A stretch of DNA of 64,000 bases from Isoetes taiwanensis (taxonomy: Eukaryota > Streptophyta > Lycopodiopsida > Isoetales > Isoetaceae). A model generated the notes under the pieces. It saw nothing but the letters and a program-made list of their open reading frames with translations. It ran no database searches and was not told the origin of the DNA. The stretch's first letter is position 1, and every line of letters begins with the position of its first letter. Below are positions 44,020 through 55,526 of the stretch, one piece after another. The position numbers and the translations under genes are program-made. The stretch lies in NCBI GenBank assembly GCA_021234155.1, contig JAJEKV010000075.1:744001-808000 (forward strand), written 5' to 3'.

Positions 44020-44246
44020 TGCGATTTATCTGCAGCAGATAAATCCGCTTCTTGAGGCTAGTTGAGAGCGTTCCCCTTGGAGTATTTATAACCTTGTTGC
44101 GTTCTCTCAGTTTCATCAGCCGTCTTTGAGCCTTCCCCTTTGTGGTTGCATGCCCCATCTTTTAGTCGCTTCTCAGCCTCTCTTCTCTCTAGTCACCAGT
44201 CGTTTCGTTGGAACTATTGTGCCCGGCCTGCCGTCTTGGTTACATC

Positions 44247-44326
44247 ATGGCGGCCTCTCAGGCTCAGTTTATTGCTTGTTCCCCTTGCCAGCATCCGTTA
44301 GCACGTGTTGATCCTGCTCGGCAAAG
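44247..44326 (+). CDS. Candidate first exon in the long unit (unknown)
   Basis: ATG GCG at 44247 opens a frame reading MAASQAQFIACSPCQHPLAR up to GGCAAAG|GTACGG, a good donor at 44327. A TATA-like sequence lies about 150 bp upstream. This could be the promoter and first exon of a captured host gene. The downstream exons are not found, so support is weak. Confidence 0.25.
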
Positions 44327-45643
44327 GTACGGTAAATAGATGTTTGGAGCGGCAGCATAATCGAAACCTCTAGCATCAGATTTTCGGCGAACTGATCGTG
44401 TTGGATCTGTTTGGGCTGGCTTCTGCATTCTTAGTCGGACTGTGTGCAAGCTACCAAGCTAGGGTTTGGCCCGGCCATGCTGTAGGCTGCCGTCCAGATG
44501 GGGATGGATACGAGAGGAGTTGTTTTATGGAGTGTTTTTTGCATTGCTTTGTTTCCAAAGATGTTTTCGTCGGCTGATTCGGATCAGCTCGTGGGCTTGG
44601 CCAGGAGTTCCCAGCAGGTCAGTAGATTTGCTTGAACGAAGTACTCCAATTGCTATGAAAGTTAATCCTTTTTTTTCACGTGAATCTTGCACCACTGAGT
44701 TCATGGGTTGCTCTTGTCATATCTGATTTTCCTGAGCTGCCCTGGACCTCTAGTTCATGGTTTGCTTTTGTTTTCGTCTAGTTCTCCCTGAGGCCTTTGT
44801 GGCTTTCCGAATTTGCATAACATAGGAGTTTGAGTAGATCGTTTGTAGTCTCTTATTTGAAAACGTAGGTGATGCTGAACATGCTGTAGTTTGATGCATA
44901 TAGAATTCATCTTACAATTTGTTCTAGATTGTCAAGCAAAGAGTCCCGTGGTGATTGGTAGTTATTTTGCACAGCTAGTTGCTATACTTCTCCAGTTTGT
45001 AGTTTCTTCAAGTCTGGAATTATGCTATTTATTTCCATAGACAGAGACTTGTACTTACCTGGCAGCAGCACTTCTATTTGAATGGCCATGTCTTGTTCTT
45101 TTACACGGTCTACTTAATGGTTTTAGGAAGTTTTTCTTTTATCCTTTCACATGGCATTTTCGTGGTTTATTTTCCGTGCTAGCTTGGAGGTGATAGCTCT
45201 TTGGGCCAGAATGTTTTCCAGGTTTGATTTTGTCGAAGGTTTATAATTCTTGCCAGATGGCAGATCTTTCTATGGCAGTAAGTTAAGGATGTATCCGATA
45301 AGGAGGTACCCGTGCCTCTCCCTTTGTCTTTATTTAGGCATATTCTTCTTCTGAAGTGTGGCAGAAGGTGCAATATTTCTGGTTCAAGGGCTTGTGTCTA
45401 AAAGGCTTTCTCTGTACAACATCTGCTTTGGAGCTCTTGCAGAAGGTATGTCTATCTAATGTGAGACCTTAAGACCTCTTATTGTTTAGTAAGAGGAGTA
45501 ATCTTGGCAAGAGACGTAATCGTGGAAGGACTCTTGGCTTGGATATGGTTGTTTGTTTGCCATTTTGACTCGTATATTCAAACCTTTATCTTTGGTGTTG
45601 GTTCCTTGCACATTTTGCTTTCATACTAAATTTTGCTAATGCA

Positions 45644-46226
45644 GCATGATCAAGGAATCTTTTGCTATGTTTTATTTGTCCAAGCTTTACATTTGCAGGT
45701 TATGATTTACGAATGTGAAGTTTTTACTCTTTGTGCCACCCAGGTGGAATTTGATTCAGTTCCGTTTGTTAACATGCTCTTCTTGTTAGAATTACGGACC
45801 CTTTGATTCCCTGAGCTATTGTTATTTTGGATTTGGTTCTTCATGCGTAGACTAGCTAGTGCATGATCAAGGAATCTTTTTGCTATGTTTTATTTGTCTG
45901 AGCTTTGCATTTGCAGGTTATGATTTACAACTTTGAAGTTTTTTGTTTGTGCAGGTGGAATTTGATTCAGTCCCATTTGTCTAGAACATGCTCTTCTTGT
46001 TAGAATTACAGACCCTTTGATTCCCTGAGCTATTGTTATTTTAAGTTGGTTCTTCATGCGTAGACTACCTAGTGCATGATTAAGGCATCTTTTTGCTATG
46101 TTTTATTTATCTGAGCTTTGCATTTGCAGGTTATGCTTTACAAAATGGAAGTTTTTGCTGTTTATGCCACCCAACTGGAATTTGATTCATTCCCATTTGT
46201 CTAGAACATGCCCTTCTTGTTAGTGC
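45644..46226. repeat. Tandem repeat, unit about 215 bp, 2.7 copies
   Basis: GCATGATCAAGGAATCT-type starts at 45644, 45861 and 46074. Each unit contains CTTTGCATTTGCAGGTTATG (or a near match) and GGAATTTGATTCAGT. The TTTGCAG words look like splice acceptors but are simply part of the repeat. Confidence 0.85.
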
Positions 46227-48801
46227 AGAGGATTATTCAAATAGGGATGTATCTGTACCCTTCCTTTTCCATGGATCATCTTTATTTGGGCATATGCTTG
46301 TCTGAATCGCAATTCGTCTTCTTCAATCGTCTTGCGTTGTGCTGTGCTGGATTTTCTCACCTCTTTCAATTCTTCCAGATTTGGAGTATGCATTTGGTTC
46401 GCATGTTGTGGATGCTCATCTTGTTGGTTCAAGGGAATACCAAGGGAATGACTTGTAGTTTGTCCGTCCACTTCAGAGCTCCTTTTGGTGGTACAAAGGA
46501 GTCATGCGATTTTAGTTCACCCAATTCACGTCCTCAAACAGCAGTCAAGGAACCGTTTATGGTGACTTCACTGGAGTTTTTATTAGTGGTGGTGGGTATT
46601 GGTGAATGTCGCAGTTTTGCTGGAGCAACATTCTTTTTTTATAGATATGGTGGTGTTGCATTTTATATGATAGTGTGGTTAGCCCCCTTTTTCGTATGTA
46701 TGCATAGGTAGTCTTGTATTCATTTTCCTGGTTATGCATAGTTAGTCTTGTTATTCATTTCCCTGCTATGTAGAAATTGAGGATTGCTCGACTTTAGCAC
46801 TTTGGCAATTTTTTGAGTTGTCATTTATATCTTCTTATAGGGTCGCATTTCTTCCCTTACACGCTCCACTATCCCTTCATACCTTGCATATTCACCAAAC
46901 TTGTTGAGATGTTTGTATAGTTTGAATATAATGACTTGTCTTATTTCCTTCCTTAATCTTGAACATTCAATAGTCTCTAGGTCTTGTGTTAGCTCCTCCA
47001 AAAATTTTCAAGTTCCTTGTTTCATTAGTCCATCTCTTGCCCTTATGCAGTTGCGGGCATGACATTTCAAGGTTTTATTTGGCTAGTTTGTTACACGTTC
47101 CTACAGTTGTTTATCACATTTTGCTTGCATATTGTTAGTTGGTTCATGGTCTGGTATCGTCGTTAGCGTCCTTATTGTTCTTCTAGTTGTCCTTCCCTAG
47201 TTTGGGTTCTCTCAATTTTGCATTGAGTTGAAGTGTTATCCTAATTTTAAATTTTCTGTCCATCTTACATGGAGTTAAAGTATTTGAAGTTTCTATATAA
47301 CTTGCATTGGGTTGAAGTGCTTCACATGGCATTTTTAGCTAGTGCACTCACGTATCTCGATAGTTCATGTTTCCTTGGGTCTCAAATGTTAAGCCACTTC
47401 CCTTTATGCATGTCGTTTGTGGTCCTTTGTGCTTTTTAAGTCTTGTCCTATTTGCCTTATGTTTCTGTTAGAGTACATATATGTACTACCTTGTTAGTGT
47501 CCGCTCTTTTCTTTCTCAAGTCTTGCTTCGTCAAGTTCGTGGTCTTATTTTCACCCTTTGTGGTTTTCATTGAGCCCCTAGTAGTTAGTACAATTTGCAC
47601 GGTTTTCAACTTACATTGTCTATTTTTGCAACATTCAATTCCTCATTCCTTAGGTTTAGATCTGCACATCATATTTCAATTTCCCTGATTTGATCTTTCA
47701 TTAGAGTTGGAGATTTTACTTTTCTCCATGTTATTTTGAGGTGGAGACGACCCTTGGATTAGGTGCGAATGACCCTTACTTATTGCGTACTTGGTTTTGG
47801 ATAGAAGTACAATTAAGAGACTCCTTTGATCTCTAATCCCCTTAGTTGCTCATAGTAATTTGGGCTTGAAATTTTTGCAATGGCACTTCACTTTTGTTCT
47901 TTGGCTACTTATAGTTCTTTGGCATGGCATAAGAATACTATCTACCCATCTATCTATCTATCTCTTGGAGAAGTAGGAGTTTAGTTTTTCTTTCTCGTGC
48001 CCGTGTTGACTCGTTTTTAGTTTGCAGAGTTCTTAATTTTTAGTCCGCTTCTCATTCGACCTTTTAAATCATTCTTCTAGTTTTCTCTAGAGTTGATTGT
48101 TGCATGCTTGATGCGAAAGGCATCTTTAGTTGGTGCTACTTTGTCGAGCTTTGTTGCATGAATTGCTTGGTGTTTCCGTTCCTTGCGGTTTGAGGTTTTG
48201 TGGTTTGGACACTTGTTTGTACTCCCTGTATGTTTTGGTTTGATGGAGCCTTTTGTTTAGGTCCACTATTTTCCTAGTGAGTGAATAGGTTATACTTATT
48301 TTTTTTTAGTGAGTGGATATATTATGCTTGAGCCTTATAATTGCGTTGGAGGTTTGGTGGTTTGAACACGTGTAGTCACTACCCCTTGTTGATGGAGCGG
48401 TAGTTTGAGTTTTTCGATGTCCATTGATGTTCTTTTTAGTGAGTCTAAGTCCCTGCGTCATGATCTTGTCTGGTTTGATGTTCCTTCCCTTGCACTTTTA
48501 TTTCATTTTGTGAGATGCTTTAGGATTGGTTCTTCTCAGCAATGTTTTGAGTTGTTAAGCTTAGGATAGTTCATGTTAGCGAAATAGCGTGGTATCGTAG
48601 TATTCTTTTAGTAGTCTTGGTCGTTTGGATGGGCCCTAGTCTCTTGCTCCCCATCGCCTGCTCATTTCTTGGCCTTCGTGGTTCTTGAATGGTGATATTA
48701 TTGTACCCTTAATTCTCTTAGACATTTAGTTTTCTGTTTTTCTGCCTCTATTTTTAGCATGTTGTTTCGTTGTGTTGTTTGAGTGCAACTAGGCTCTAGA
48801 A

Positions 48802-49563
48802 GTGCGATTTATCTGCGTTTTGAGATTAGCAGATAAATCCGCTTCTTGAGGCTAGTTGAGAGCGTTCCCCTTGGAGTATTTATAACCTTGTTGCGTTCTC
48901 TCAGTTTCATCAGCCGTCTTTGAGCCTTCCCCTTTGTGGTTGCATGCTCCCCCTCCTCTTTAATGTTTGCCCTGCGTTATAACCTTGCGTTATTGAAGTT
49001 TTCTTGTAGTCAATGTCTTAGTTTTTTATGTTGCTTGACTCATTGTTTGACTTCTTGATCTTGCGATGGTATCTTGTAATATGGGTTGGAGGCTCTCATG
49101 CCAAGCATTGTCATTGGGGCAACTCTTATGTCTTGAATGTTGGGTCTTAAATTGGGATGATGGTGAGGGCCCTTGCGCCATGGTGGTCGGCCCTCGTGTG
49201 CCTAAGATATGGCGGCCTTTGTGCCAAGATTGGGGCCCTCGTTTTCCTTTGTTGTTTTGCAGATTTACTCAAAGATGGATGTGGAAGCGTCCTTTGTGAG
49301 GTTTGCACAAATCTTGGCATGTTGGGGTCGTGTTGGACATTAGCAACCAAGGCTTATACATCTTTACGAACTTATTTTGAGTTTTGAATACTTTGTGGTA
49401 CTTTGATGCCTTTTGTATGCCCAAAAAGGCCGGTGTGCATGAGGGATTATTAGAAGCGAAAAAATATTGTACTGCTATTTTGGAAATAAAGGGGAGGGCC
49501 ACATGGCTCATTCATTCAACATGTTGTTTCGTTGTGTTGTTTGAGTGCAACTAGGCTCTAGAA
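48802..49563. mobile_element. Tandem insertion, short unit (762 bp)
   Basis: About 135 bp at the start are nearly identical to the long unit, but the hairpin loop is longer (GTTTTGAGATTA). The last 44 bp are identical to the end of the long unit. The middle is different sequence with no gene recognised. It looks like a shorter derivative sharing the same two ends. Confidence 0.65.
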
Positions 49564-50306
49564 TAAGGTGTGCTTTTGCGATGATGGATCAGCAGATAAT
49601 CCGTCAGCTCTTTGATGGTGTGATTGACAAAATGAACTCCGGGATCACTGACTAGTTCCGTGGGACAGCCAAAACGCGTGATGATTTGCGTGTAGAGGAC
49701 TTTGGCTGTGCTTGCTGATGTGTTGTCTGGAAGTGCGCAAGCCTCAGCCCATTTGGTAGCGTAATCAGTGATGACCAGAATGTAGCGGGCACGGGTGTGC
49801 CACACAGGAGGATCTATGGGCCCCACAAAGTCCATTCCCCATTTGCTGAAGGGAAGTGGCGTGGCGACCGGAGTCAACGGGAGAGCGTCACGGGCCGTGG
49901 GCCGACCTACACGCTGACAGACATCACACGTGTGGGCGTGAGCGTGGGCATCCTTGAAGAGCATGGGCCAGAAATAGCCTGTGAGAAGTATTTTGCGTGC
50001 CGTGGTGTTACCATGAAAATGACCACCACCAAGCTCGTCATGGGCTTGTCGAACGATATCGGGCACTTCATGAGGAAGAACACAGCGTCGGAGGACCATA
50101 TCCTTACCGCGTTTGTACAGATGGCCCGCAACCATGGTGTAGTCACGAACCTCACGGAGAAACTGACGGCGGCGTGATTGAAGCTTTTCTGGAGAGAGCG
50201 TGGGATCTTCGGAGGGAAGCGCACCAGTGAGAAGATACTGTTGGAAGTTATGAAACCAATGGGGCGTGGCCGTGACCAAAAAACAACCAGCGGGCGTGAA
50301 AGGCAT
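49564..50306 (-). pseudogene. RE-B integrase, N-terminal part and first two catalytic Asp
   Basis: Minus strand from 50306. Zinc-binding HHCC region with HDELGGGHFHGNTTARKILL and HTCDVCQRVGRP. Catalytic Asp in SKWGMDFVGPIDPP and in ELVSDPGVHFVNHTIKE. Cut by the tandem insertion just after STPY, before the segment with the catalytic Glu (now at 44019 downward). The enzyme core is therefore split. Confidence 0.85.
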
Positions 50307-51900
50307 CCAAACACCCGCGGAGGGATCATCCGTGGATGCGGAGAGATAATCCGCACAACATGAGATTTGCCAGCCTTATGAACAATTTCAAAAGGAGCGA
50401 ATTCTTGCAGCAGAAGGACCCAACGAGCAATCCTGCCCGTGGGCGTGGACTTGTTGATCAAATAAAGAAGTGCCTGATGATCAACAAAGAATTTGATCTG
50501 ACTGCCCAACAAATAATGACGGAAGCGTTGGACACAAAAAATTAAGCCGAATGCCTCCCTCTGGGGGCGTGAGTAGTTGCCCCGCAGATTGAGTTTTCTC
50601 ACGGCATAACGATTCGGGTTTATCCGGTGGTGCGCCAAAGGCTTGTGAGAGAATAGCACCAATAGCAAATGCGAGACATCGACATGAACATGAAAAGGCT
50701 TGTCCCATTGAGGAGGAACAAGCACGGGGCCGAAAGCAAGATCTTCAACCGCTGAAAAGCAAAGATCCGCCTCCGGGAATTCCAAGCCCAAGTGGATTCA
50801 TCACCCGTGAGTTTATGAATGGGATCAGCAATGGCTGCAAGTCCAGGAATGAAGGTGGAATAATAATTTACCTTGCCCAGGAAAAAACGTGTCTCCTTGA
50901 TATTGGATGGTGCTTGAGCTTTAAGCACGCAACTGATTTTAGCAGGATCCGTGGTGATACCTGCTTTACTGACCACATGTCCTAACAGAACACCAGAGGT
51001 GACGCAGAAGGTGCATTTCTCGGGATTGAGACTAATGCCAGACTCATCACATTTCTGAAAGACAAGTTCTAATTTATCCAGGTGGTCATCCATGGAACTG
51101 TAGGTGGAAAAGTCATCTTGAAAAATCTGGAGGAAGGGTTTCTCCTTCATATAATAATGAAAAACCGAGAGCATGATGCGTTGAAACGTTGAGGGAGAGT
51201 TTGATAACCCAAAAGGAACCACCTTGTAGGCAAAAGTGCCACACGGGGTGGTGAAGGTAGTCTTAAGTTGATCAGCTTCTTTGATAGAAATTTGATTAAC
51301 CTGAAAAACCATCCATGAAGGAGTACATTTCATGACCAGCGACCTCTTCCAGAACCTGGTCTGTGAAGGGAAGTGGGAAGTGATCACGCTCCGTGGCCTG
51401 ATTGAGTTTGCGATAGTCCATGCAAATGCGGATCTTACCGTTGTGTTTGAGAGCAATGACGATGGAGCTCACCCATTCAGAATGTTTGACCTCGTAGATC
51501 AAACCTGCAGCTAGAAGTTTTGTCAATTTCAGCCTTGACTCGGTCACGGTAATTTGGGTTGAGCCAGTACTGTCGTTGCTAGACAGGACGTGCATCTGAT
51601 TTGGTAGGAATAGTGAGTTCCCCCAAGTTTTTGTTGATACCCCGAAGATCTTTATAGCTCCAGGCAAAAATGTGTTTAAATTTTTGAAAAGCGTGATGGC
51701 ACGTGTGCGATAGGTGGTCGGGAGATTGGCAGCAAGACGGACAGGTTGATGGTTGCCAACATCCACTATCTCCACTTCAGGAGTCTGAATGTGTGGAACG
51801 ACTTCCGTGTCTTGAACAACATGAGCAGGAGGTTGGAACTGACGGGATGAGCTGCATTCTGCGTGGTGAAAAAAAGTGGTTGCTGAGCATCATCAAGCAC
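50307..51900 (-). pseudogene. RE-B reverse transcriptase and RNase H
   Basis: Minus strand, two frames. The RT begins after VEIVDVGNHQPVRLAANLPT. KIRICMDYRKLNQATERDHF and MYSFMDGFSG are followed by a 2-bp deletion near 51296; then KVVPFGLSNSPSTFQRIMLS, the catalytic IFQDDFSTYSS (DD at 51112-51117) and KCTFCVTSGVLLGHVVSKAG. RNase H has FHVHVDVSH (Asp), QREAFGLIFCVQRF (Glu) and QIKFFVDHQALLYL (Asp). Its usual final ADALSR segment is replaced (SHVVRIISPH). At least three frame changes, so not functional. Confidence 0.8.
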
Positions 51901-52540
51901 GGGTTATTTCATGACGGCATGTACATCCACCATGTCGGGAAGAAGTTCTGTATCTGAAAAATGATCAATGCGTTGGATGAAATTGCAAGGAGCCAGGTAG
52001 GGGTCGAGTAAAGCAGCCACAGCCTGGTCCTGATCGAGAGTCATCTCTCCCCACGGATCATCATATTCAGGGTAGGATGACAGAGGCAGACTCGCAGGGG
52101 GAGCCTGTACATGATAGATGTTTTGTGCTTCGTCAGAATCGGTGTCGGAGAGAGAGGGTTCAGCATGTTCGACCGAGATGATCTTGCCGGTTTCCAAATC
52201 CATGGTGGCATTGAGATGACCATCTGTAATGACGAGCTGGTCCGTGGCCCAGTAATGGATACTTTTTGCCTGACGGAGAAAAGGCCTGCCAACCAACATT
52301 TCATAATCACCTGGATCTTCCCCAACTTTCCAAACACCAAATTCCAAGGGGAATCTGAGGTCGCCTATATTGATGTGAAGAAGAGGCGTGACGCCTTGAG
52401 GGCGCGTGATATGGCCATTAGCCAATTTGATGTCATACGGGGCACGGTAAAGTTGTTGGATGCCCATTTGCTTGCGGAGCTTATCAGTGATAAGATTGAC
52501 AGCACTACCCCCGTCAATTTGAACATGGTTGACTTGTTAA
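51901..52540 (-). pseudogene. RE-B aspartic protease and linker
   Basis: Same minus-strand frame as gag. The active site reads QIDGGSAVNLIT (DGGS codons at 52504-52515), a variant of the DTG/DSG motif. KQMGIQQLYRAPYDIKLANG and YEMLVGRPFL follow. It is bounded by TAA stops at 52537 and 51904; at both positions RE-C has CAA. A dimeric protease would cleave the Gag-Pol polyprotein. Confidence 0.8.
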
Positions 52541-54933
52541 TTGCCCACCGTGGCATGTACCGTGGGTGTGGAGGTAGCGACAGCCCCAACCAGAACCGTA
52601 GGAAGGGGCAACTGGTCATTGAGAGCAGGACACAGTTTCAAAATAGTTGCTAAACTCAAGGGAATCTTGATTTTTGCTAGCTCTTCCTGGAGTTCCAAGG
52701 GAACATGAGAAAATGGATCAGCTGGATCCAAGGGAGCAGGAGATGGTGGTAATGAAACAGCAACTTCTTTGAGAAGCTCCACCTCAGCAGCAATGTTAGG
52801 ATATGGCTGAGAGCGTGGAGTGTGAGAGGGCGGAGGTGCATCCTGACGCCGCTGAGCTCTGGTGGTGGCGTGTACATTAGCTAGTGTTCGTCCTTCAGCA
52901 GCCTGCATGAGGTTGAGGATACTTTGGCGGACTTTTGGCATGACATGAAGCATGAATTTATCCAAATCTGGGGCAAAGTGAACCTTTTTTTCCTCTGCAT
53001 GAGGGATCGTGTCAACTGCAAAAGCAGGTTGCGTATCATGAGGAAGGATGGTCAAGGGGCGTGACGCCCTGGTCTGACGTGAAACCAAACCAACCCAATT
53101 TGACGGTTGAACTGGAGGATTGAGAGCCTGATAAATTTCTTCCTGGGCTTGTTGATCCATCGGAGGAGTTGCTGCAAGAGCTGGTTGATACCTTGATTGT
53201 TGAGGCACGCGTAGTGGCTTTCTGAGAACAGGACGAGGGCCTTGTTTGCCATTAGCGATCCAAAGTTGATAGGCCGTGAGGCGTACTGACGTGGTTTGAT
53301 TCGTGCCTGGAAGTTGGACTTGAACTTGAGGAAGTTGAGGGCACGCCGTGGTGGTATGACCCCATTCCAGACAATGATAGCACTGGGCTTTAGAAGGATC
53401 AAAAGGAGCACGGTTGCCTTGGCCTCTTGGCTGTTGAGATTGTTGAGACTGTGGATACTGTTGAAGTTGTTGAGCTGGAAATTGCTGAGGTTTGTATGAC
53501 GTTTGTTGCTGAGGCGTGGTCTAGACTTGATAAACCGGTGCAGGATGAGTACGAGTGCATTCTTCCGTAGCATGATTGCACATGTTGCAGCGTTTACAAT
53601 GAGGAGGACCATTGGAGGAGTTGCACTCATTGGCCAAATGGCCTTGATATTTGCAGAGGTGGCACCAAATTTGATTGCGTTGAGGATTTGAGTGTTGAGG
53701 CTGAACAACAGTCTGAGGAACCATAACAGGAGGAATGAAAGGTAGCTCCTGGAGGGCCACACCTCGGGAGGAAACATTAACGGAATGATTGACAAGTTCG
53801 ATGGTCTGCTCCAAAGTCTTGGGGCGCAGGTATTCAGTCATGAGACGAATAGCCGGAGGAAATCCCTGGAGAAACCAGACGAGGATCTGGCTTTGCGGAG
53901 GGTATTCTTGAAGTTTGCTGAGGAGGATGTGAAGACGATCCGCAAAATCCCGGGCTGATTCCGTGGGCTCTTGCTGAAGATCATTGAGTTGCTTGAGAAG
54001 AAGTTGATCATCATCTGTGGTACCATAATGAGAAAGGAAAGCAGTCTTCATTTCTGTCCAGTTTTGTTTCCAATGGCTTTTGTTTGCCATGAGCCATTGA
54101 TGAGGGGATCCACGCAGCATGGTGGAAAAAATATGGAACTTCAGTTGAGGTTGAGCGTGACCATTTAGGACAGCCAGAGCCTCAAATTCTTCCATGTGGA
54201 CTTGAGCACTTTGATCCAATGGTTTGCCTTTAGTACTGCCAAAAGTGGGATAGGTCAGTTTGAGAGTCTGAAAAGAAGATTGTGACGGACCTTGCGCATA
54301 GAGTGGCTGAATAAGAGGAGGCACATAATGAGGTGGTACAGCCATAGTCTCGGTATGATGTGTCAAAGGAGCAGAAAAACCTTGAGAGTCTTGAAAAGGA
54401 GGATCCTGTGGGGATGGTCCTTGAGAGTGTTGTTCGTGAGGTTTGAGATCAGTGAGAGTATAAACTGGAAGAGTATGGTAAAAAGAAGGGGATTGGGGAT
54501 ATGTCTGAACCTGGGGAGGGCCGAAAGATACATGGGGATAACCCATTCCTCCAGGGGGAGATGATGGTTGTGAATTGCAGAGGAGTATGGCCAGAGGAGA
54601 TATGAATGTAGGCACTCTCTGGAGTGTGGAAATAAGCTGGAGGGGGCTGAACAGGTGTATGATGTGGTATTGAGGTTGTGAACAATGTTTACACGCTGGA
54701 GGAGAGCCAGGACGAGAGTGAACACGAGGAGTAGGTGGCGCCGATTGAGCTCGTGAGCGAATGTGGCCTCCCTCAATATCATAACCAGTGTCATACATAT
54801 CTCGAGCAACTTCGCGACGTTGATGGCGCTCCAAGCGAGACGCCGTCTGACTAAGAAGCCCTTCTGGGGTAAAAGCTCGGGCAGACATGGTAAAAGAAGG
54901 AAGGAAAAAAAACGTACCCAAGCAGCCGCGCAA
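52541..54933 (-). pseudogene. RE-B gag with three zinc knuckles, one in-frame stop
   Basis: Minus strand. The frame opens at 54933; the likelier start is the second Met at 54888 (MSARAFTPEGLL). A proline/glutamine-rich N-terminus is followed by the capsid-like domain (LKLTYPTFGSTKGKPLDQSA to RLMTEYLRPKTLEQTIELVN). Two CCHC knuckles follow, CHLCKYQGHLANEC and CKRCNMCNHATEEC, then a TAG at 53521. In the same frame beyond it lies a third knuckle, CYHCLEWGHTTTAC, and a linker to the protease. RE-C has CAA at the TAG position, so it is probably a mutation and not a programmed gag-pol stop. Confidence 0.85.
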
Positions 54934-54936
54934 AGT

Positions 54937-55521
54937 TGTTTGGGGTCCGGGTTCGAACTCCTCGCAAGATGTACGGCGGAGGACCCGTGGATCAAACAGG
55001 AGAATTCGGTAGCTGTGTCACGCGGGATTTGCAAAAGAAACAAGGAAAAGGAAGAAAGAGAGAACAAGCGAAAAACAATAAGAACACAATGATGAGAACA
55101 AAACTCTTTGATATCAATGATGATACATGAGCTCTCGCAATCGAGAGAGAACAGAAGTGAGATAAGACCAAAAACTCATCTAGCCCGTGAAGGCTAGCTC
55201 TACTCATATATATAGTACAATGGCCTTTGGCCCAATATAGACACTCTGTCAATTCTCGGTGCCGACTCCTGGAAGGAGGCCTGATTTGTAGGCCTGTTGG
55301 CGGTGCCTCTTGGAAAGCCTGAAATGACGCTGACGGTGACAGCGCGTCACTTGTCTGTGCGTTGCCTCTTCTTTGGCACGGGCGTGGCCTTCTGCGTGGT
55401 CTGCTGCTTGGTCTTCTGCGGGGCCTTTTACGACTGACCTGTGCCTGACTGTGGATCCTTGGCCTTGACCTGGTCCGTCGTATGCATGAATAGTCCTGTA
55501 CCAGGACGTACAGGACTAACA
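54937..55521 (-). repeat. RE-B 5' LTR
   Basis: 585 bp, TGTTTGGGGTCC...GGACTAACA. The adjacent internal sequence (minus: ACTTTGCGCGGCTGC) is not a standard TGG-starting primer site, so the primer tRNA is unidentified. Confidence 0.95.
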
Positions 55522-55526
55522 ATCGA
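55522..55526. repeat. RE-B target-site duplication, right (ATCGA)
   Basis: Partner of 38660-38664. Removing RE-B and one copy restores the reading frame of RE-A ORF2 across the site. Confidence 0.85.

Larger units (their letters stand above)
44020..48801. mobile_element. Tandem insertion, long unit (4782 bp)
   Basis: Begins with a perfect hairpin (GATTTATCTGC-A-GCAGATAAATC), then a TATA-like GAGTATTTATAACC and a pyrimidine-rich leader. A candidate first exon follows at 44247-44326. The remainder is T-rich, intron-like DNA with a tandem repeat at 45644-46226 and no convincing long ORF. Confidence 0.65.
44020..49563. mobile_element. Tandem double insertion without target duplication (rolling-circle-like)
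   Basis: Compared with the empty site in RE-C (GAGGATAG|TAAGGTG near 20308), exactly 5544 bp have been added in RE-B with no duplication or loss of target bases. The insert consists of two head-to-tail units, 44020-48801 and 48802-49563. Both start GTGCGATTTATCTGC and both end GCAACTAGGCTCTAGAA. The start carries a hairpin. No target duplication, head-to-tail copies and a terminal hairpin are features of Helitron-type rolling-circle transposons, but the canonical CTRR end and a Rep/helicase gene are not seen, so the class is open. Confidence 0.7.
38665..55521 (-). mobile_element. RE-B: younger Ty3/gypsy element inserted in RE-A ORF2
   Basis: The LTRs at 38665-39252 and 54937-55521 are nearly identical apart from their first 90 bp, where several differences occur. 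The 5-bp target duplication is ATCGA (38660-38664 and 55522-55526). The first base of the left LTR is C instead of T. Minus-strand order: gag with three zinc knuckles, protease (DGGS), RT (FQDD), RNase H, integrase without chromodomain, and a long accessory ORF. About 11.3 kb without the 5.5-kb tandem insertion. It belongs to the same family as RE-C. RT and protease motif style suggest the non-chromodomain Tat/Athila side of plant gypsy elements (inference). Confidence 0.9.

Noticed and set aside
45690-46135. Series of small exons with TTTGCAG splice acceptors
   Set aside because: The acceptor-like words recur because they sit in a tandem repeat of about 215 bp; no matching donors or open exons.
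46208-46711. 167-residue ORF in the tandem insertion
   Set aside because: T-rich DNA gives hydrophobic random frames. It starts at the end of a tandem repeat and shows no domain or conservation.
47950-47975. ATCT microsatellite (CTATCTACCCATCTATCTATC region)
   Set aside because: Short and imperfect; ordinary simple repeat with no further meaning.
53521-53523. Programmed stop-codon readthrough between gag and pol of RE-B
   Set aside because: The TAG lies between the second and third zinc knuckle and RE-C has CAA there, so mutation is the simpler explanation.
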